DNA from: an uncultured Flavonifractor sp.
GTDB lineage: Bacteria > Bacillota > Clostridia > Oscillospirales > Oscillospiraceae
Direction of reading: 5' to 3'
NCBI GenBank assembly: GCA_910585415.1
Contig: CAJUDT010000002.1
Span: 1 to 61,637, forward strand
DNA length: 61,637 bases
Shown here: in pieces, positions 23,327 through 31,854 of the stretch
How positions within the stretch are numbered: position 1 is the stretch's first letter
How the letters are laid out: every line of letters begins with the position of its first letter
Notes under the pieces: generated by a model
The model's database searches: none
Seen by the model: the letters and a program-made list of their open reading frames with translations, nothing else
What the model was told of the DNA's origin: nothing
Made by a program: the position numbers and the translations under genes

Positions 23327-24271
23327 GTGGCAATTCATAATAAATCACACTACAATCACGCACTTATGTCGCTCAATAAAATGCGCAAAGACAATACCCT
23401 TAAGTACAAAACGCCGATTAACTTTACCTGTCCTGACAGACCGATGTTATGTCTTGATATTACGGATTGCTGTGACTTTTTGAGCGCACTTCCCGATGAA
23501 TCGATCCAGTTGATCTGCATTGACCCACCCTATAACCTTGAGCTTGCGGGTTGGGACATTTATGATAATTATATTGAATGGGCATCCAAGTGGTTGGACG
23601 AAGCATATAGAGTTCTCTCAAAAAGCGGAAGTATGGTTATTTTTGGCGGAATCCAGTTTCGAGAAGTAAAGTCCGGTGATTTGATTGACATTATACATTA
23701 TGTCAGGTACCATACAAAGTTCAAGTTGGTGAATACCATCATTTGGCGCTACAAAAACGGTATGTCTGCTCATCGGTATTTCGCAAACCGGCATGAAGAA
23801 ATCATTTGGTTAACGAAATCAAATGATTACTATTTTGACCTGGATTCTGTAAGAGAACCTTATTCCGAAAAGGACCTTGAGGCGGCATTAAAAGACAAGC
23901 GGTTAAACCCCGAAAATACACGGAAGGGCAAAAATCCGACGAATGTATGGGAAATCAACCGGCTGAACGGAAATAGCAAAGAGCGCGTAGGGCACCCAAC
24001 ACAAAAGCCGGTTGAGATTATCGACCGTCTCGTTAAGGCGCTCTCCTATCCAGGTTCTGTTGTCCTTGATTTTTTTGCAGGAAGCGGAACGGTTGGACGG
24101 GTGTGTATCGCCGAAGGCCGACATTGCCTGATGTGCGACAGTAACAAATCTTCTATTGACTATTTTAACCGCCACCTTGATCTCATGCGAAAAATGGGGC
24201 AGTGTGCGGACTATACCTCCATCGATAATGTGGAGAGCTTCTTTGCACGATTGGAGAGAGAATCATTATGA
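23327..24271 (+). CDS. RsrI-type adenine-N6 DNA methyltransferase (predicted GAATTC)
   Basis: 314 residues, beta-class order: DPPYN catalytic motif at 66-70, a central target region, and the SAM motif DFFAGSGT at 248-255. Its N-terminus, spacing and blocks such as NGMSAHRYFANRHEE and RVGHPTQKP closely follow what I recall of M.RsrI, which methylates GAATTC. It starts at a GTG with GAGGT 6 bases upstream, and the short His/Asn-rich N-terminus fits M.RsrI. The DNA is clearly AT-richer than its neighbours. It is coupled to the endonuclease by ATGA. Confidence 0.93.
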   Translation: MAIHNKSHYNHALMSLNKMRKDNTLKYKTPINFTCPDRPMLCLDITDCCDFLSALPDESIQLICIDPPYNLELAGWDIYDNYIEWASKWLDEAYRVLSKSGSMVIFGGIQFREVKSGDLIDIIHYVRYHTKFKLVNTIIWRYKNGMSAHRYFANRHEEIIWLTKSNDYYFDLDSVREPYSEKDLEAALKDKRLNPENTRKGKNPTNVWEINRLNGNSKERVGHPTQKPVEIIDRLVKALSYPGSVVLDFFAGSGTVGRVCIAEGRHCLMCDSNKSSIDYFNRHLDLMRKMGQCADYTSIDNVESFFARLERESL

Positions 24272-25098
24272 AGGGGAATCAGCAATCCGAACGATTGACA
24301 ACGCAGCAAAAAGCAGCCGATGGCGTATTGGGGATCTTTGAAGAAAGCGCTCAACAGCATGATAAAAAAGTTCACCGCACCTCTATTCTTACTATGGAAC
24401 AGCTAAAAAAAGAGTTTCCTATGTTAGAGTTTCGGTACAGGAGCGAACTGCTTAAACAGGAGATAAACGAAGCACTGCAAAAAATCGACCAGAGTCTCGG
24501 ACAGACTCTGTTTCTTCCAAATGCTCGCATAAAACCAGATGGCGGCATCATTGAAGTGAAGGACGACTGCGGTAACTGGAGAATCGTGGTCGTGTCAGAA
24601 GCGAAGTATCAAGGTAAAGATATCAAGAATATCAAAGCAGGAAAATTGGTTGGGAAGAACCATAACCAAGTTCTTATGGCTGCGGGAAATGCCATAGAGC
24701 GTGCGCACAAAAACATATGTGAGATTGCGAACTTCATGTTGACAGAGCCCTACTTTCCATACATTTTGTTCCTGGAAGGCTCCAATTTTCTGACACATGA
24801 CATAATCGTCACACGTCCCGACGGCAGCACCTATACCATAGCATATTGCAATGGCATGTTGAACCGGTTGGACCGGCTGACAGCAGCAAATTATGGGATG
24901 CCTATCAATACCAATCTCTGTGAAAATCGATTTGTTTCTGGCAACGGGTTGACCATCATGTTACAGGCCGCTTCAATTTATACGCAGGGAAACGGCGGTC
25001 ATTGGAAGGACGTGGAAATGGTCTCCATTATGATGGAGGTTGCCAGAACGTCCTTACGGATGCTTGGAAAGGATCTATTTCAGCAGCTGACAAAATAA
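24268..25098 (+). CDS. EcoRI-family type II restriction endonuclease
   Basis: 276 residues against 277 for EcoRI, co-linear along the whole length. The catalytic residues fall at the EcoRI positions: Asp91 in IKPDGG, Glu111 and Lys113 in SEAKYQGKD. The recognition helix AAGNAIER is at 138-145, with Asn141 and Arg145, and Arg200/Arg203 in LNRLDRLTAANYG are also kept. It should cut GAATTC and protects the cell against unmethylated foreign DNA. No controller (C) protein gene is present. AT-rich codon use marks recent transfer. Confidence 0.95.
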   Translation: MKGNQQSERLTTQQKAADGVLGIFEESAQQHDKKVHRTSILTMEQLKKEFPMLEFRYRSELLKQEINEALQKIDQSLGQTLFLPNARIKPDGGIIEVKDDCGNWRIVVVSEAKYQGKDIKNIKAGKLVGKNHNQVLMAAGNAIERAHKNICEIANFMLTEPYFPYILFLEGSNFLTHDIIVTRPDGSTYTIAYCNGMLNRLDRLTAANYGMPINTNLCENRFVSGNGLTIMLQAASIYTQGNGGHWKDVEMVSIMMEVARTSLRMLGKDLFQQLTK

Positions 25099-25173
25099 AG
25101 CGATTCCTCTTTGCCTAGCGGCAAACGGATGCAATTTATTTGGAAGCTCACAGAATACAGGGAGGGATCAACT

Positions 25174-26466
25174 ATGGCAGTAACACGCGTCAAGCTGGGG
25201 CACTCCACCCTGCGGGAGAAGCTGGGCGCCCTTCTGTTCCTGGCCTGCATCCTGGTAGGCTCCGTCATCGGAGCGGGCGTCGTGGGGCCCATGCAGTATC
25301 AGGCCCAGATGGACGCCCTGGACCTCTCGCCGGGGAGCGTCGGCAGCGCCGCCGACCACAGCGCACCGGAAGTCTCCACTCTGGCGGAAATGCAGGCCAA
25401 TGAGCGCTTTATCCTGGTCAACGAGGAATTTGGCGACTGGCAGCGGAGCACCGGCGCAATGGTTGGAGATACCTACTACAACAAAATTACCCTCACCGAC
25501 GGCACCATCCTGGCGGCTCGGATCAATTTCGATTCGGAGCAGACGGAATACATCCAGGACGGCAATACGGAAATTACCCTCTGGAGCGACGACCACGTTT
25601 TGGTGACCTATCCCATCGGTACCCTGCGCCCCTGGCCGGAGGGGGTGGAGCAGGCCGCTGCCGCTGCGGACTGGTTCACCTATAAGGACGGCTATGTGGA
25701 CATGGAGGGGGACTTCGGCATAGAACCCCCCGACAAGGACAGCATCGTCCGGGACGCCCAGCTGAAGGGCTCCGCCATCGGCATGGCCGCAGGCATCCTG
25801 CTGGTGCTTGTTATGATGTTCCGGGGAGACAAAAAGGAGCGGAACGCCTCCACCCCCAAGAACGACCTGGAGCGCTGGATTCTGGGCACCTATGCCAACT
25901 GGGCCCAGTTCTTCCACCAGCTCAATTATAAGGGGAAGCTCGCCGAGCCGGACACCATACACAGCCCTCTGTACTTTGGGGGCAAGCGCAAGGACAACGA
26001 CGGAAAGAAATTCACCATTGAGACCCTCAAGGACTCCTGGGACATCAAGAACCTCCAGGATTTGCTGGAGACGGTGGACTACATGAGCCGGGGCCCCGGC
26101 CTTCAGAACTGCACGACCCAGGCGGACCGGGCCTGGGAGCTGTGCCGCTCCACCCAGCTGCTGGGCATGGCCTACATCGCCGGGTGGCTGAGCCGGGAGG
26201 ACATGGTGGAGCGCTCCTGCGCCGTCTGCCGGACCATTCAGAGCACCTTCCAGGGCTGGGAGGAGCTTACCCAGAGCTACCTGGATGGGTGCATTCAGTG
26301 GACCCTCCAAAGCGGCCTGCCCATGTCCCGGGCGGATATGCGGCGGAGCATTCACGACAATCTCTGCCGCCGGGCGGACAGTCCCTACCGTCTGCCCTGG
26401 GACCTCCAGCTGGACGCGGGTGCCTGGGCCCGCCGGGCCGCAGCCGCCGCAGATTTAGAGCGCTGA
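25174..26466 (+). CDS. Membrane protein with C-terminal DUF1266 domain
   Basis: About 430 residues. A membrane helix (about 20-40) is followed by an extracytoplasmic beta-rich domain (about 60-190), a second helix (about 200-220) and a cytoplasmic C-terminal domain. The latter has RAWELCRSTQLLGMAYIAGW, then FQGWEELTQSYLDGCIQW, the DUF1266 pattern. Its function is unknown; DUF1266 proteins are often near secretion or signalling genes. GGAGGG precedes the ATG. High GC returns here, so this marks the right border of the restriction-modification insert. Confidence 0.8.
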   Translation: MAVTRVKLGHSTLREKLGALLFLACILVGSVIGAGVVGPMQYQAQMDALDLSPGSVGSAADHSAPEVSTLAEMQANERFILVNEEFGDWQRSTGAMVGDTYYNKITLTDGTILAARINFDSEQTEYIQDGNTEITLWSDDHVLVTYPIGTLRPWPEGVEQAAAAADWFTYKDGYVDMEGDFGIEPPDKDSIVRDAQLKGSAIGMAAGILLVLVMMFRGDKKERNASTPKNDLERWILGTYANWAQFFHQLNYKGKLAEPDTIHSPLYFGGKRKDNDGKKFTIETLKDSWDIKNLQDLLETVDYMSRGPGLQNCTTQADRAWELCRSTQLLGMAYIAGWLSREDMVERSCAVCRTIQSTFQGWEELTQSYLDGCIQWTLQSGLPMSRADMRRSIHDNLCRRADSPYRLPWDLQLDAGAWARRAAAAADLER

Positions 26467-26561
26467 CGGGCCTCTCCGGTCCCTTTGACACGTTATATTC
26501 ATTATAGTATTCATTCCGCCCCACCCCTGCGCCGGGGCGGAGAACTGGGCGCACCAAAGGG

Positions 26562-26738
26562 TTTTCCACATTGTCCACAGGCTTTTCCACACTTGTCCAC
26601 AGGGCAGAAAACCGCTGGATATCCACATTTCAGTTGACATAACCCAAGTCAAGCACAAAATCTACGGCAAAAACCACAAACTTTTCCTGGGCAGCGGTCT
26701 TACTCCTTGAACCGTCTCAGCCCATCGGAGTATCCACA
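26562..26738 (+). promoter_or_regulatory. Cluster of six DnaA-box-like sites upstream of mnmE
   Basis: Six same-strand 9-mers each one base off TTATCCACA: TTTTCCACA (26562), TTGTCCACA (26571), TTTTCCACA (26583), TTGTCCACA (26593), ATATCCACA (26619) and GTATCCACA (26730). The first four follow each other with gaps of 0-3 bases. A possible TTGACA -35 lies at 26634. In many Firmicutes mnmE belongs to the oriC neighbourhood, but no dnaA, dnaN, rpmH or gidA is seen here. This could be a DnaA-controlled promoter, a titration site or part of an origin. Confidence 0.6.
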
Positions 26739-26751
26739 GGGGGAAAATGTT

Positions 26752-28119
26752 ATGTCTGATACCATTGCCGCAATTGCCACAGCTCCCGGCCCTTCCGCCA
26801 TCGGCATTCTCCGCCTCAGCGGGCCGGAGGCCCTGTCTGCCGCCAGCGCGGTGTTTCGCAGCGCCTCCGGCCGACTGCTGGAGAGCTATCAGGACCGCGT
26901 TCTGGTCTTTGGGGAGCTTCTGGGCCCCGACGGCCGGCCCATCGACCAGGTGCTGGCCACCGTGTCCCGGTCGCTGCACAGCTACACGGGAGAGGACACG
27001 GCGGAGCTCCACTGCCACGGTTCACCGGCGGTGCTGGCCCTGGGGCTGGAGGCGCTGTTTGCCCAGGGCGTGCGGCAGGCGGGGCCGGGGGAGTTCACCC
27101 GGCGGGCCTTTCTCAACGGGCGGCTGGACCTGACCCAGGCGGAGGCGGTGGCCGACCTTATCGACGCGGAAACCCCCGCCGCCGTCTATCAGGCCGCGGG
27201 GCAGCTCACCGGGGCACTGAGCCGCCGGGTCATGGAGATTTACGACGTTTTGGTGGATGTTCTGGCCCATTTCCATGCGGTGCTGGACTACCCGGATGAG
27301 GATGTGGACCCATTTCGGGAGGAACTCATTGCCGCCGCCCTGGAGCAGAGCCGGGCCGAGCTGTCCGCCCTGCTGGCCACCTATGAGCGGGGGCGGTATC
27401 TCTCCAAGGGGGCCCCGTGTGTGCTGGTGGGGCGTCCCAACGTGGGCAAGTCCTCGCTGCTCAACGCCCTGGCGGGGTATGAGCGGGCCATTGTCACCGA
27501 GATTCCCGGCACCACGCGGGACACGGTGGAGGCCCGCTGCAACCTTGGGGGGGTGGATTTGCGGCTGGTTGACACCGCAGGGGTGCGCAAGAGTGCCGAC
27601 CCGGTGGAGCAGGCTGGGGTTGCCCGCAGCCGGGCGGCGATGGAGCACGCGGCGCTGATTCTGGCGGTATTGGACCAGTCCCGCCCTGCCAGCGCGGGGG
27701 ATTTGGCTTTGATTGGGGAGGCCTCCTCCCTTGCGCCGGTGATTGTGGTGCTGAATAAGTGCGACCTGCCCCCTGTAATGAAACTCAGCGGGGCGCTGGA
27801 GCATCTGCCCCAGGTCCGCGTCAGCGCGGCCACCGGCGAGGGCATCGTCCAGCTGGGGGAGCAGGTGGCGGAGCTCTTTCCCGCCCTGCCGGACTGGGCG
27901 GCGGGGGAGACAATCACCAATGTCCGGCACTTCGAGGCCGCCCAACGGGCCCTCAAAGGCGTGGAGCGGGCCTCCGAGGCCCTGGTCCGCGGGGTTACGC
28001 CCGACGCCCTCCTCACCGATGTGGAAGAGGCGCTGGCCGCGCTGGGCGAGCTTACAGGGACTTCCCTTCGGGAGGATATTACTGCTCGGATTTTTGAGCG
28101 GTTTTGTGTCGGGAAATAA
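26752..28119 (+). CDS. mnmE: tRNA uridine-5-carboxymethylaminomethyl modification GTPase MnmE
   Basis: 455 residues. The N-terminal tetrahydrofolate-binding domain has TIAAIATAPGPSAIGILRLSG and GPGEFTRRAFLNGRLDLTQAEAV-type blocks. The G domain has GRPNVGKSS, IPGTTRDT, DTAG and NKCD. The C-terminal motif FCVGK carries the conserved cysteine. With MnmG it modifies U34 of certain tRNAs. The ATG at 26752 fits the family start MSDTIAAI; GGGGGA lies 8 bases upstream. The usual partner mnmG does not follow; a repeat-rich gap does. Confidence 0.96.
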   Translation: MSDTIAAIATAPGPSAIGILRLSGPEALSAASAVFRSASGRLLESYQDRVLVFGELLGPDGRPIDQVLATVSRSLHSYTGEDTAELHCHGSPAVLALGLEALFAQGVRQAGPGEFTRRAFLNGRLDLTQAEAVADLIDAETPAAVYQAAGQLTGALSRRVMEIYDVLVDVLAHFHAVLDYPDEDVDPFREELIAAALEQSRAELSALLATYERGRYLSKGAPCVLVGRPNVGKSSLLNALAGYERAIVTEIPGTTRDTVEARCNLGGVDLRLVDTAGVRKSADPVEQAGVARSRAAMEHAALILAVLDQSRPASAGDLALIGEASSLAPVIVVLNKCDLPPVMKLSGALEHLPQVRVSAATGEGIVQLGEQVAELFPALPDWAAGETITNVRHFEAAQRALKGVERASEALVRGVTPDALLTDVEEALAALGELTGTSLREDITARIFERFCVGK

Positions 28120-28148
28120 ATCCGTTTCGGTTCTCCTTTTGGGGCTCG

Positions 28149-28183
28149 AAAACTGCCTGCGCCAGTGGGGGCGGGCAGTTTTT
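28149..28183 (+). terminator. Terminator after mnmE
   Basis: AAAACTGCC and GGCAGTTTT form the lower stem around a GC-rich loop, followed by TTTGTTT. Confidence 0.8.
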
Positions 28184-28194
28184 GTTTCCCTTTT

Positions 28195-28310
28195 ACTTCT
28201 TCCTCGCTATTTTGGAGGGTTTCGTTTTCTGGTCCGGCCTCCGGCGGGTTACTTTCTAAATGATTAGAAAGTAACCAAAGAATCACTTGGGAAACCTATG
28301 GTTTCCCAAG
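28195..28310 (+). repeat. Dispersed structured repeat, copy 1
   Basis: Contains CGTTTTCTGGTC, GCCTCCGGCGGGTTACTTTC and then two hairpins. GGTTACTTTCTAA pairs with TTAGAAAGTAACC (28247-28276), and CTTGGGAAACC pairs with GGTTTCCCAAG around TAT (28286-28310). Copies recur inverted at 28775-28880 and direct at 61441-61637. It is non-coding; frames through it give only low-complexity products. Confidence 0.85.
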
Positions 28311-28774
28311 ACCTTTCCTCCAAAAAACGGGGGACGGGGGCGGCGTCTAACCGTTCGTGAGTCCGCAAGCCCTTTGGCGCTCACACGCCGCTTTGGCCTT
28401 GCATAGTCGGAACTTCGACCGCACAGTGTGCGGCCCCACGAGCGAAAGGATAGCCAACAAAGACAAAAGTAGTTGCGTTGATTTCGGTGCGTAGAAATGC
28501 CGCCTTTCGGACTGCCATCTTCTACATGATGGATTTGGGGTCGAGTCGGTGCGGCGGCGCTGGGAGGTCAGGTTCAGGACGAACAAGGTAGAAACTATCG
28601 AGTGCTTCGTCCGTGACGGAGTAAGGACAGAGCACCGGAGCACTGTGCTTGAGCAGCCTGGGGAGGAATCCAAAGGAGGGGGCGGTTTGGGCGTTTAGAA
28701 ACGTGCCTGTGGCACGTTTTAGCCCAAATCCAATCAAAAATTTCCTTTAACTGGAAATCGAAATCCCCCGCCTC
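28311..28774. other. Non-coding interior between inverted repeat copies
   Basis: No convincing gene on either strand: the frames here lack ribosome binding sites and have odd Ser/Arg-rich composition. The left part (GCAAGCCCTTTGGC, then CGCCG, then TTT-GCCT) also resembles the right part of the copy at 61561-61613, so part of this interior belongs to the repeat unit. The block ends with a small GTGCCTGTGGCAC dyad near 28704-28716. Confidence 0.6.
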
Positions 28775-28880
28775 TGACTGATTCTTTGGTTACTTTCTGA
28801 TCATTCAGAAAGTAATCCGCCGGAGGCAGGACCAGAAAACAAACTCGTAGGGAGGAACGAGGAAGAAGCAAAAGAGAACC
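28775..28880 (-). repeat. Dispersed structured repeat, copy 2 (inverted)
   Basis: Read on the minus strand this repeats copy 1: CTTCTTCCTCG, CTCCCTACG, GTTTTCTGGTCCTGCCTCCG, then TTACTTTCTGAATGATCAGA and AAAGTAACCAAAGAATCA. The hairpin here is TTACTTTCTGA/TCAGAAAGTAA. Copies 1 and 2 face each other across about 460 bases, like the ends of a small non-autonomous element. Confidence 0.85.
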
Positions 28881-28950
28881 ACCAAAGCAAACATAAAAAG
28901 AAGGAAGGGCCCGCCCCCTCCGGGGGCAAAGCCCTTCCAAGAAAAACCCC

Positions 28951-29874
28951 TTAACCCTTGGGTTTATTTGGCTCCACGCCGTCAAAGACGGCCTTTGCAG
29001 AGGCGCACAGCCCTGCCAGCCCCTGAATCTCGCTGGGGATAATAATTTTGGTGGCCTTCCCATCTGCGGCCGCCTGGAACGCCTCCAGGGCCTTAATCTT
29101 AACGACTTGGTCGTTGGGACACGCCTCATTCAAGAGCTTCAACGCCTCCGCTGTGGCCCGCTGCACCTTCAAAATGGCCTCAGCCTCGCCCTCCGCCTTG
29201 AGAATCGCCGCCTGCTTGGCCGCGTCGGCCTGGAGAATCATGGCTTCCTTTTCACCTTCGGCCACCAGAATCTGGCTCTGCCGCTGGCCTTCCGCCCGGA
29301 GGACCGCCTCGCGCTTCTCCCGCTCGGCCTTCATCTGCTTCTCCATAGCGTTCTTGATATCCGGGGGCGGCTGAATGTTCTTGACCTCCACACGATTGAC
29401 CTTAATCCCCCAGGGGTCCGTAGCCTCGTCCAGCAGAGAACGCATCTGCGCATTGATGGTGTCCCGGCTGGTCAGTGTCTGCTGTAGGTCCATGTCGCCA
29501 ATAATATTACGCATGGTAGTCACCGACAGGTTTTCAATGGCGCTCATGGGCCGCTCCACGCCGTAGGCATAGAGCTTGGGGTCGGTAATCTGGAAATACA
29601 GCACGGTGTCAATCTGCATGGTCACGTTGTCCTTGGTAATCACCGGCTGGGGCGGAAAATCCACCACCTGCTCCTTCAGAGAGACAACCTTGGCCACCTT
29701 CTCCAGAAAGGGGATCTTGAAATGAGGGCCCACGGTCCAAATGGCGTGGAACGCCCCCAGGCGCTCGACCACATAGGCCTTGGACTGCTGAACGAACTTG
29801 ATGCTGGTGGCCACCACGGCGATGATGAGCACCACCAGGACGACCAGGATAATACGTACCGGTATGGGCAGCAT
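28951..29874 (-). CDS. SPFH/stomatin-like membrane protein (QmcA type)
   Basis: 307 residues. One N-terminal membrane helix (about 5-27) precedes the SPFH/PHB domain (YVVERLGAFHAIWTVGPHFK through the DLQQTLTSRDTIN segment). A long Ala/Glu-rich coiled coil follows (EKQMKAEREKREAVLRAEGQ), then a C-terminal assembly region. These proteins form oligomeric membrane microdomain scaffolds. It lies 20 bases downstream of the nfeD gene on the same strand, the usual stomatin-NfeD operon. Confidence 0.94.
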   Translation of the reverse strand: MLPIPVRIILVVLVVLIIAVVATSIKFVQQSKAYVVERLGAFHAIWTVGPHFKIPFLEKVAKVVSLKEQVVDFPPQPVITKDNVTMQIDTVLYFQITDPKLYAYGVERPMSAIENLSVTTMRNIIGDMDLQQTLTSRDTINAQMRSLLDEATDPWGIKVNRVEVKNIQPPPDIKNAMEKQMKAEREKREAVLRAEGQRQSQILVAEGEKEAMILQADAAKQAAILKAEGEAEAILKVQRATAEALKLLNEACPNDQVVKIKALEAFQAAADGKATKIIIPSEIQGLAGLCASAKAVFDGVEPNKPKG

Positions 29875-29894
29875 TCTGATTCCTCCTTTTTTTG

Positions 29895-30350
29895 TTACGG
29901 TTCTTGGACCTGGGCGGGAATGGGGGCCACAATGGCCTTGACTCCCTCAATGCGCAGGACCTGTACATGGGTTCCCTCCGGGAGAACGGTCCCATCCGCC
30001 GCCGTGCGGGCGCTCCAGACAGCGCCCCTCACCTTGACCTGTCCCTGGGCGGCGATGTTGTCAATTGTCTCAACGACCACGCCCTGGGCTCCGATGGTCC
30101 GGTCGGCATTGGTGGCGGCCTTTTTGGGCACGGTATAGCGCACCGCCAGGGGCCGCACCGCCAGCAGGCAGACAATCGCCACCACCAGGAACACCGTGAG
30201 CTGAATCCACACGTTGTCGGTGAAGAACGACGTCACCAGCCCCGCCAGCGCGCCCACGCCGAACCAGATGGAGACCAGGCCCACCGTGGCGGCCTCTACC
30301 GCGAAGAGCAGCACCACCGCGCCCAGCCACGCGATTCCTTGAATTGGCAT
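29895..30350 (-). CDS. NfeD-family membrane protein
   Basis: 151 residues: two or three membrane helices in the first 75 residues (WLGAVVLLFAVEAATVGLVS, then WIQLTVFLVVAIVCLLAV). A C-terminal OB-fold follows (GAQGVVVETIDNIAAQGQVKV), as in the short NfeD1b class. It partners the SPFH protein encoded next in the operon. AAAGGAGGGTC precedes the ATG. It lacks the ClpP-like protease domain of long NfeD proteins. Confidence 0.93.
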   Translation of the reverse strand: MPIQGIAWLGAVVLLFAVEAATVGLVSIWFGVGALAGLVTSFFTDNVWIQLTVFLVVAIVCLLAVRPLAVRYTVPKKAATNADRTIGAQGVVVETIDNIAAQGQVKVRGAVWSARTAADGTVLPEGTHVQVLRIEGVKAIVAPIPAQVQEP

Positions 30351-30472
30351 TTATGACCCTCCTTTGCTCGGTTGATGGACCCTATTTTATCACACTCCTG
30401 GGGAAAAAGAAAGTATCTTGTCTTATCAAAATTTCCTCCGCCAGCAGAAGTATTTGCCAAGCGGACAAAAAT

Positions 30473-30664
30473 GCGGTATACTCAGCTTGTCGAAAAAGTC
30501 CTGCGGACTTTTCTGCCAAGCTGAGGGAAATTTCAAAACTTGTTTTACAAGTTTTGAAATTTTGTGATTCCGACGGGAAAGAAAACCCTGACGGTTTTCT
30601 TTCATACTATCTTTCCCTCCGAATCCTTTGGCCGAAGCGGTTTTTCGACAAGCTGATATACTGC
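30473..30664. repeat. Complete TGTCGAAAAA structured repeat (MITE/REP-like)
   Basis: About 192 bp with imperfect terminal inverted repeats of about 25 bp: GCGGTATACTCAGCTTGTCG on the left, and on the right the complement of GGCAGTATATCAGCTTGTCG. Inside are three hairpins: 30481-30525 (CTCAGCTTG to CAAGCTGAG), 30528-30562 (AAATTTCAAAACTTGT, TTT, then a perfect complement) and 30577-30603 (GAAAGAAAACC facing GGTTTTCTTTC). No open frame is present. The right end recurs at 1-48. It fills most of the 348-bp gap before the RNA methyltransferase gene, ending 34 bases before its ATG. The rest of the gap, 30351-30472, shows no gene or clear signal. Confidence 0.85.
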
Positions 30665-30698
30665 CTTCAATCAATCAAATGCGGCGGAGGAGAAAAAT

Positions 30699-31820
30699 AT
30701 GAGTGGGTCACTGCGTCTATGGATACCGACACTTTTTGGGCTTGAAGGGCTTTGTGCCGCCGAGCTGCGGCGGCTGGGCCTGTCGGAGGTCCGGGCGGAA
30801 AACGGCCGGGTCCTCTGCGCCGCCCGTCCGGAGGACATACCTCGGGTCAACCTGAACCTGCGCACCGGGGAGCGTGTTCTTCTGCTGCTGGGACAATTTC
30901 CGGCGGGGGATTTTGACGCCCTCTTTGAGGGAACCCGCGCCCTGCCCTGGGAGGACTTCATTCCCAGGGACGGCGCCTTTCCGGTCAAGGGACACAGCCT
31001 CAATTCCACCCTCCACGCTATTCCCGCCTGTCAGTCCATTATTAAAAAGGCGGTGGCCGCGCGGCTGGGGGAGAAATACGGCCTGTCCACCCTGCCGGAG
31101 AGCGGAGCCCTGCATCAGCTTCAATTCGCCATTCAGCACGACACCGCCTCCCTGCTGCTGGACACCTCGGGGGCGGGCCTGCACAAGCGGGGGTATCGGG
31201 CGGTAGGCGTAACCGCCCCCCTGCGGGAGACGTTGGCGGCGGCAATGGTACTTCTGTCCCGGTACCGGGGGCGGGACCCCTTTTGTGACCCCTTCTGCGG
31301 CTCGGGCACCATTGCCATTGAGGCGGCGCTCCTTGCCAAAAACCGGGCCCCCGGCCTGGAACGCTCCTTTTCCGCCCAGCGGTGGGGGTGGCTGGACAGC
31401 CGCTTTTGGATGGACGCCGCCCAGGAGGCCATGGACCGGGAATTTGACGGGGAGTACCACATCTGGGGCGGCGACATCGACCCCAAGGCGGTGGCCATTG
31501 CCCAATCCAATGCCGTCAAGGCCGGGGTGGAGGATTTGGTGCGCTTCGAGGTGGCCGACGCCCTCCGGTTTACCCGCACCGCCCCCCGTGGGCGCATCGT
31601 CACCAATCCCCCCTATGGGGAACGCATTCTGGAAAAGCGGGAGGCGGAGGACCTCTACCGCGGCTTCGGCAAGGCCGTCCGGGCCCTGCCGGAGGGGTGG
31701 CAGGTGGACGTGCTGTCCTCCCACACGGAATTTGAGCGGACCTTTGGCCGGCCCGCCGGAAAAAAACGCAAGCTCTACAACGGTATGATAAAATGCGACC
31801 TCTTTTTCTATGGACACTGA
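30699..31820 (+). CDS. THUMP-type class I RNA methyltransferase (RlmL/YpsC-like)
   Basis: 373 residues. An N-terminal ferredoxin-like/THUMP region (about 1-160) includes LWIPTLFGLEGLCAAELRRL. The Rossmann methyltransferase domain then shows DPFCGSGTIAIEAALLAKN (SAM site) and IVTNPPYGERI, the N-methyltransferase catalytic motif. It should methylate a guanine in 23S rRNA (m2G family). GGAGGAGAAAAAT precedes the ATG. The structured repeat lies directly upstream and may hold or disrupt its promoter. Confidence 0.93.
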   Translation: MSGSLRLWIPTLFGLEGLCAAELRRLGLSEVRAENGRVLCAARPEDIPRVNLNLRTGERVLLLLGQFPAGDFDALFEGTRALPWEDFIPRDGAFPVKGHSLNSTLHAIPACQSIIKKAVAARLGEKYGLSTLPESGALHQLQFAIQHDTASLLLDTSGAGLHKRGYRAVGVTAPLRETLAAAMVLLSRYRGRDPFCDPFCGSGTIAIEAALLAKNRAPGLERSFSAQRWGWLDSRFWMDAAQEAMDREFDGEYHIWGGDIDPKAVAIAQSNAVKAGVEDLVRFEVADALRFTRTAPRGRIVTNPPYGERILEKREAEDLYRGFGKAVRALPEGWQVDVLSSHTEFERTFGRPAGKKRKLYNGMIKCDLFFYGH

Positions 31821-31854
31821 GCCGCCCCCTATTCTCCCCAAAGGAGCGACCCGA

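Noticed and set aside
23232..23483. Short frame starting before the methyltransferase
   Set aside because: It overlaps the methyltransferase start out of frame and lacks family similarity; the GTG at 23327 with GAGGT and the RsrI-like N-terminus is the better reading.
28347..28737. Minus-strand frames of 71 and 108 codons in the repeat-rich gap
   Set aside because: They lie within or between repeat copies, lack ribosome binding sites and show Ser/Arg-rich composition without domain features.
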